A stretch of DNA of 9,767 nt from Clostridiales bacterium (GTDB lineage: Bacteria > Bacillota > Clostridia > Oscillospirales > Acutalibacteraceae). The notes below the pieces were generated by a model, which worked only from the letters and a program-made list of their open reading frames with translations, searched no databases and was not told the origin of the DNA. The position numbers and the translations under genes are program-made. This document shows, piece by piece, positions 6,495 to 9,767 of the stretch (the first letter of the stretch is position 1; each line of letters opens with the position of its first letter). The stretch is from the NCBI GenBank assembly GCA_021200075.1, contig JAJQGZ010000025.1:1-9767 (forward strand), in the 5' to 3' direction.

Positions 6495-8156
6495 GTGAAA
6501 AATACAGATAATCTTTGTATGAACTGTTTCAGCGAGCTTACGGACGGAAGCGTATGCAAGGAATGCGGATTTGATAATGACAGCGAGCAGGATATTATCT
6601 ATCTTCCCAGGCATTCTGTTTTAAACGACAGGTATATTATCGGCAATCTCGTTTCGCACGAGAGCGACGCCGCAGTGTATATGGCATATGATTCTCAGCT
6701 CGGCGAGGTTGTTAATGTAAGGGAATTTCTGCCGAAAGGCATCGCCGGCAGGCTTGAAGGCAATCTCGATGTGCATATCGGGGAAAGGTTCAAAAGCAGC
6801 TTTATCAGATTAAAGGCTTCGTTTACAAACCTTTGGTCAACGCTGATTAAGATAAAAAATCTCTCCGCAGTAACTCCCACATATGATTTATTTGAAGCAA
6901 ACGGCACCGCTTACGCCGTAAGTGAGTATATGGAGTCCATATCTTTGCGTGAATTTCTTTTGCGCAATCCCGACGGCAATACGGATTGGGAAAACGCAAG
7001 AATAATGTTTATGCCGGTGCTTACAACACTTGAAGCTCTCCATTCAAACGGAATAATCCACGGCGCAATTTGCCCCGATAATCTTCTGCTGTGCCGTGAC
7101 GGAAAGGTGAGGCTTAAAGGCTTTTGCATTTCCGAGGCTAATATAGCGTCGTTGGAGCTGGAATTTAATGTAAACGACGGATATACGGCAATCGAGCAGT
7201 ATGACAATAATCACAAGGTTGGGCCTGCAACGGATATTTACGCTTTCTCCGCCTGTATTTTCAGAGCCCTTGTCGGTCAAAATCCGCCTGATGCCAAATC
7301 ACGGGAGACAAACGACCGCTTGATGATTCCCAATACTATTGCTGAAAAAATACCCACCTATGTTATCAGAGCGCTCGGCGGAGGGCTTCAGATTTATCCG
7401 GAAAAGAGAACTCAGGATATAAACACTTTCAGGGAACAGCTCAATGCCGCTCCTGCCGTTGTAGCCGCCGCAGGTCAGGCTTCGGACAGTAAAAAAGAAA
7501 AAGCAACCGACCCGGTTGAAGAGGAAGAAAATTATGTCGGTTATCCTGGCTATCCCGATGAAAAGGACAACAGCAAGAGGAATAAAATAATAATCGCCGT
7601 GCTGGTGGTTTTTATCGCAGTCGCCTGTATAGCAGGTGTTATCGTTGCTAAAAACGGCGGATTTTCCGACAGGGAAACTTCCGAGGCTGTTTCGCTCGCC
7701 ACATACACCGTACCCGATTTCACATCGGCAGGATATACGCAAAGCGATATTGAAAATAACGGTGCGTGGAACAAGCAGTTTACAATCACCTTTGACTCTC
7801 GGTATTCGGTGGATGTTGACGAGGGTATAGTTTTTGAACAGAGTATCGACGCAGGCGAAACCGTAGACGAGAGAACGGCAATTGTTCTCACCGTCAGCAA
7901 GGGCGTTCAAACCGCAGAGGTACCCGATGTCGGCGGACTTACTCTTGATGAAGCTACCAAGCAGCTGACGGAGCTTGGCTTTGAGGTTTCCACCGTCGAG
8001 GTGTATAATGACGGAAGCCATATGGTAAATACCATTAAAACAAATTACGGTATCGCTCCGGAAGCGGGAACTGTCTGCGCAGTCGGCGAGGAGGTTATTC
8101 TCCAGGTATACGGAGAGGTTACCACTACAACCACTTCTGCAACAGCGGAGGATTAA
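6495..8156 (+). CDS. Zinc-ribbon pseudokinase with one TM segment and two PASTA domains
   Basis: A 553-residue membrane protein built like a Ser/Thr kinase but lacking its catalytic residues. Cys8/Cys11 and Cys21/Cys24 form a zinc ribbon. Residues 42-315 follow the kinase fold, but the glycine loop reads NLVSHESDAAVY, VAIK is VNVR (Arg76), the helix-C Glu is missing (FIRLKASF), HRD is HGA (189-191), and DFG is GFC (209-211). Asn196, the APE-like TAIEQY (231-236) and DIYAFS survive. An acidic linker (about 330-360) leads to a TM helix at 364-386. Two PASTA domains, about 404-470 and 474-540, lie outside and would bind peptidoglycan, before a Thr-rich tail. The GTG start at 6495 is set by AGGAG ten bases upstream; an upstream in-frame ATT has no such support. 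No PP2C phosphatase gene is adjacent, unlike the usual PrkC locus. A scaffold or cell-wall sensor role is inferred. Confidence 0.9.
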   Translation: MKNTDNLCMNCFSELTDGSVCKECGFDNDSEQDIIYLPRHSVLNDRYIIGNLVSHESDAAVYMAYDSQLGEVVNVREFLPKGIAGRLEGNLDVHIGERFKSSFIRLKASFTNLWSTLIKIKNLSAVTPTYDLFEANGTAYAVSEYMESISLREFLLRNPDGNTDWENARIMFMPVLTTLEALHSNGIIHGAICPDNLLLCRDGKVRLKGFCISEANIASLELEFNVNDGYTAIEQYDNNHKVGPATDIYAFSACIFRALVGQNPPDAKSRETNDRLMIPNTIAEKIPTYVIRALGGGLQIYPEKRTQDINTFREQLNAAPAVVAAAGQASDSKKEKATDPVEEEENYVGYPGYPDEKDNSKRNKIIIAVLVVFIAVACIAGVIVAKNGGFSDRETSEAVSLATYTVPDFTSAGYTQSDIENNGAWNKQFTITFDSRYSVDVDEGIVFEQSIDAGETVDERTAIVLTVSKGVQTAEVPDVGGLTLDEATKQLTELGFEVSTVEVYNDGSHMVNTIKTNYGIAPEAGTVCAVGEEVILQVYGEVTTTTTSATAED

Positions 8157-8209
8157 ATCGTCCATCTTGACGGTTTAAAGTACCCATAACCACGCCCGAT
8201 AATTTGTAG

Positions 8210-8228
8210 GGGCGGATATTATCCGCCC
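8210..8228. repeat. REP-like intergenic palindrome
   Basis: GGGCGGAT (8210-8217), a three-base loop and ATCCGCCC (8221-8228) form a tight GC-rich hairpin preceded by TTGTAG. From memory, short palindromes of the GTAGGGGCG...CGCCC kind recur between genes in clostridial genomes. Only one copy is present here, so the repeat status is inferred. Confidence 0.5.
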
Positions 8229-8252
8229 GCCTTATAATTGCTATGCTAAAAG

Positions 8253-8283
8253 TCCCGAGAACTCAAATGTTCCCGGGATTTTT
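8253..8283. terminator. Bidirectional terminator between the pseudokinase and phosphoesterase genes
   Basis: TCCCGAGAAC (8253-8262) pairs with GTTCCCGGGA (8269-8278) with one A-C mismatch and a six-base loop. T5 follows (8279-8283). The left side begins with AAAAG, so the minus strand also shows a short T run. It sits between two convergent genes. Confidence 0.85.
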
Positions 8284-8300
8284 AAGTATAAAGTATATAA

Positions 8301-9392
8301 TTATCCGAAAAAGAAAACTAAGAGAAGTACGATAATTGCCGCAATTCCAAGTGCGGCAAAAATTTTAATCGCACGGTGTACCGCATCAAATGTGTTTGTC
8401 GGCATAATCTGATAAAACGCATATCTTAGCGGTTCTTTAACCTTGTTGCCTACAATGTCACGAAATCTCAAATCATATGTATCAAGGGTCGAATCTTTTT
8501 TCAGCTCGATTATTCTCACGCCCCTGTCCTTTCCCGGGCCGTAGACATGGAATCCTGCGCCCTGAGTATATCCGAGGTCTATGCCGTCGACCTTGCCGTT
8601 AAAGGAATTGTTGTGGTCGTGACCGAAGTATACGCCCAGCACTTCACCCTTTTCTTTAAATGCGGAAAATTCACCGCTGTTTTCGTCAGGATCAGCAGGG
8701 GATTCTTTCATAAATCCTGTGTCGCCTACCTTTGTTTTGTCAAGAATATAGAACTCATTTGCGCGGGCACGGAAAGCTCTTACGGCATTTTTTGTGCGTT
8801 TATCAACTTTTGTCAGCAGTTCAAAAACCTCGCACAGCGGAATATGCTGAATAACGACCGACGGAATAAGCCTGCCATATTTTTTTTCGTATTCGTCCCT
8901 CGTGTTTCTGTACCACTGAATTTGATTTTCGTGTACGCAGTCGTAGCCGAGCTTGCTGTTTGTGTGGCTGTCTATCAGATAGAGAAGAAATTTAGGTTCA
9001 TCTCCGTCACAAATTTCAATGCAGTGGTTTGCACAGCCGTCAATTCCCTTGACATTTTCGCCGATAAAGCCGTCGAAGCTTTTGTATATTTCAAACTGCT
9101 CCTCGTTACTCATACCAACCTGGCAGTCGTGATTGCCGAAGCATATCGTAAACGGAATATGCCTGTCACGAACCGGCTTTGTAAGCGCGTCAAGCGCATT
9201 TTTTATTTTTTTCCTGTCGCCCTTAAATTTCATTTTGTTCCATATTTGGTCGCCCGAATACACTGCCAAATCCGGCTTCTCTTTTTCCAAAGCGGAGGTT
9301 ATCAGCTCAATGGTGTCGGGGCTGACTTTCGGCGAATCCTGTGTGTCGGCTATTTGTATTATCTTGAATGTTTTGTTTTTGAATTTCAGCAT
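8301..9392 (-). CDS. Calcineurin-like metallophosphoesterase with a C-terminal membrane anchor
   Basis: A 363-residue phosphoesterase of the calcineurin superfamily, from the branch with DxQ instead of DxH in the first metal motif (Dcr2/purple-acid-phosphatase-like). Motifs in order: Asp16-Thr-Gln18 (IQIADTQ), Gly47-Asp48, Gly86-Asn-His-Asp89, His183 (QHIPL) and Gly257-His-Asp-His260. There is no N-terminal signal peptide. Residues 343-362 are a single hydrophobic helix ending only a few residues from the C-terminus, with Arg340 and Lys343 on its inner side, so the enzyme looks tail-anchored with its catalytic domain in the cytoplasm. The ATG is preceded by GGAGG with five bases between. It is monocistronic, with its own promoter divergent from the tRNA and a terminator shared with the pseudokinase gene. 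The substrate is unknown. It has little likeness to the first phosphoesterase beyond the motifs. Confidence 0.9.
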   Translation of the reverse strand: MLKFKNKTFKIIQIADTQDSPKVSPDTIELITSALEKEKPDLAVYSGDQIWNKMKFKGDRKKIKNALDALTKPVRDRHIPFTICFGNHDCQVGMSNEEQFEIYKSFDGFIGENVKGIDGCANHCIEICDGDEPKFLLYLIDSHTNSKLGYDCVHENQIQWYRNTRDEYEKKYGRLIPSVVIQHIPLCEVFELLTKVDKRTKNAVRAFRARANEFYILDKTKVGDTGFMKESPADPDENSGEFSAFKEKGEVLGVYFGHDHNNSFNGKVDGIDLGYTQGAGFHVYGPGKDRGVRIIELKKDSTLDTYDLRFRDIVGNKVKEPLRYAFYQIMPTNTFDAVHRAIKIFAALGIAAIIVLLLVFFFG

Positions 9393-9419
9393 AGCACCCT
9401 CCGAAATTGTGATATAAAT

Positions 9420-9448
9420 ATTTTAACACACATTTTTCTTGACTGCAA
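9420..9448 (-). promoter_or_regulatory. Promoter of the tail-anchored phosphoesterase gene
   Basis: On the minus strand: TTGCAG (9443-9448), a 17-base spacer and TAAAAT (9420-9425), about 27 bases before the ATG. Its -35 overlaps by two bases the -35 of the tRNA promoter on the other strand. Confidence 0.6.
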
Positions 9449-9467
9449 CTTCAAATGCGATTATAAT
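9439..9467 (+). promoter_or_regulatory. Promoter of the tRNA-Arg gene
   Basis: TTGACT (9439-9444), a 17-base spacer and a perfect TATAAT (9462-9467) lie 15 bases before the mature tRNA 5' end, which is normal spacing for a tRNA gene with a short leader. Confidence 0.85.
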
Positions 9468-9482
9468 AGTATCAATATCAAT

Positions 9483-9556
9483 CCGCCCGTAGCACAGCCG
9501 GATAATGCAGCAGATTCCGATTCTGAAGAGCGGGGGTTCGAATCCCTTCGGGCGGG
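9483..9556 (+). tRNA. tRNA-Arg (anticodon CCG)
   Basis: A complete cloverleaf. The acceptor is CCGCCCG (9483-9489) with CGGGCGG (9549-9555), seven perfect pairs, then discriminator G. The D arm has GCA/TGC plus a C-A mismatch. The anticodon arm is GCAGA/TCTGA, with a G-A mismatch at the top and the loop TTCCGAT; anticodon CCG is at 9517-9519 and reads CGG. The T arm has GGGGG, loop TTCGAAT and CCCTT with two G-U pairs. The gene continues with CA but not CCA, so the CCA end would be completed by nucleotidyltransferase. It is transcribed from the promoter at 9439-9467. Confidence 0.93.
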
Positions 9557-9712
9557 CATTATTTATAAAAAGGAATTCGAACCCGAGAGGGTCTCGTCGT
9601 CACGGACTTTGTATCGTTCGTGATAACTTTTTTAATTGTTTGATAAAAGTTATCCCTCGCTCACGCCGTCGCTCCTTCTCTGAGCAAAAGGTCACGCTGC
9701 GATTTGGAATTC
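9557..9712. other. Gene-free stretch after the tRNA with several hairpins
   Basis: No supportable gene is present. It contains ATTCGAACCC (9575-9584), an inverted ten-base copy of the tRNA T-arm sequence at 9534-9543; a small stem CGAGA/TCTCG around 9584-9596; and a perfect ten-base inverted repeat, GATAACTTTT (9622-9631) with AAAAGTTATC (9645-9654). None is followed by a proper T run, so I do not call a tRNA terminator. Together with the terminal repeat, this may be one repetitive intergenic element. Confidence 0.55.
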
Positions 9713-9766
9713 AGTAAATTCCCAAAGTAAATTCCACAGTGATAAAGGAGTGGAATTAAGCGTGGG
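9713..9766. repeat. Right terminal copy of the 54-bp inverted repeat
   Basis: Exact reverse complement of bases 1-54, with the same internal hairpin and the paired ten-base direct repeat (here AGTAAATTCC twice). One further base (9767) ends the sequence. It lies outside any gene. Confidence 0.85.
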
Positions 9767-9767
9767 A

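Noticed and set aside
7299..8165. A 288-codon minus-strand open frame opposite the PASTA region
   Set aside because: It is the antisense shadow of a well-supported coding sequence, with cysteine-rich, low-quality composition and no start signal.
8547..9623. A 358-codon plus-strand open frame antisense to the phosphoesterase gene
   Set aside because: It is a shadow of the minus-strand gene and runs through the tRNA; the translation resembles no protein.
9622..9654. The ten-base inverted repeat after tRNA-Arg as its terminator
   Set aside because: The 13-base loop is wide, no T run follows the 3' arm, and it lies 66 bases beyond the tRNA end.
1..9767. A composite transposon bounded by 54-bp terminal inverted repeats
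   Set aside because: There is no transposase or recombinase inside, and the cargo (mntP, yhaM, prmA, tRNA) is ordinary chromosomal content; a repeat-broken contig explains it better.

Overview
The window looks like a piece of a chromosome from an anaerobic, low-to-moderate-GC Firmicute of class Clostridia, most like the Oscillospiraceae/Ruminococcaceae gut lineage. The evidence is the gene set and protein style: a PASTA protein with an N-terminal zinc ribbon, YhaM, clostridial PrmA, an MntP exporter behind a yybP-ykoY riboswitch, and GH13 oligo-glucosidase sequence. Strong AGGAGG-type ribosome binding sites and TTGACA/TATAAT promoters fit the same picture. This placement is inferred from protein and motif resemblance, not from a search. 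Both ends carry the same 54-bp sequence in inverted orientation, so the window is probably a whole contig that stopped at two copies of a dispersed repeat.

Layout, left to right: terminal repeat (1-54); a calcineurin-like phosphoesterase on the minus strand (89-1468); a sigma-A promoter and manganese riboswitch with two terminators and one shared antiterminator (1616-1861), controlling the manganese exporter mntP (1882-2451); a GH13 oligo-1,6-glucosidase gene that is broken (2572-4233), with an amber codon at the Trp149 position and Lys at the acid/base Glu position; a bidirectional terminator (4241-4283); a minus-strand operon of yhaM (5238-6164) and prmA (4296-5235), with prmA frameshifted in a homopolymer; a divergent promoter region (6165-6494); a zinc-ribbon, pseudokinase, TM, PASTA protein (6495-8156); a palindromic repeat and a second bidirectional terminator (8210-8283); a second phosphoesterase with a C-terminal membrane anchor (8301-9392, minus); a promoter region shared back to back with a tRNA-Arg(CCG) gene (9483-9556); and a gene-free, hairpin-rich stretch running into the right terminal repeat.

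Most genes are independent transcription units, either divergent from shared promoter regions or convergent on shared terminators. The only clear operon is yhaM-prmA (RNA turnover and ribosomal protein methylation). No defence system, phage, transposase or CRISPR array is visible. The points most worth following are the Mn-riboswitch expression platform, the kinase-like protein that has lost essentially every catalytic residue, the two independent lesions in the glucosidase gene, the prmA frameshift, and the inverted repeat at the contig ends.
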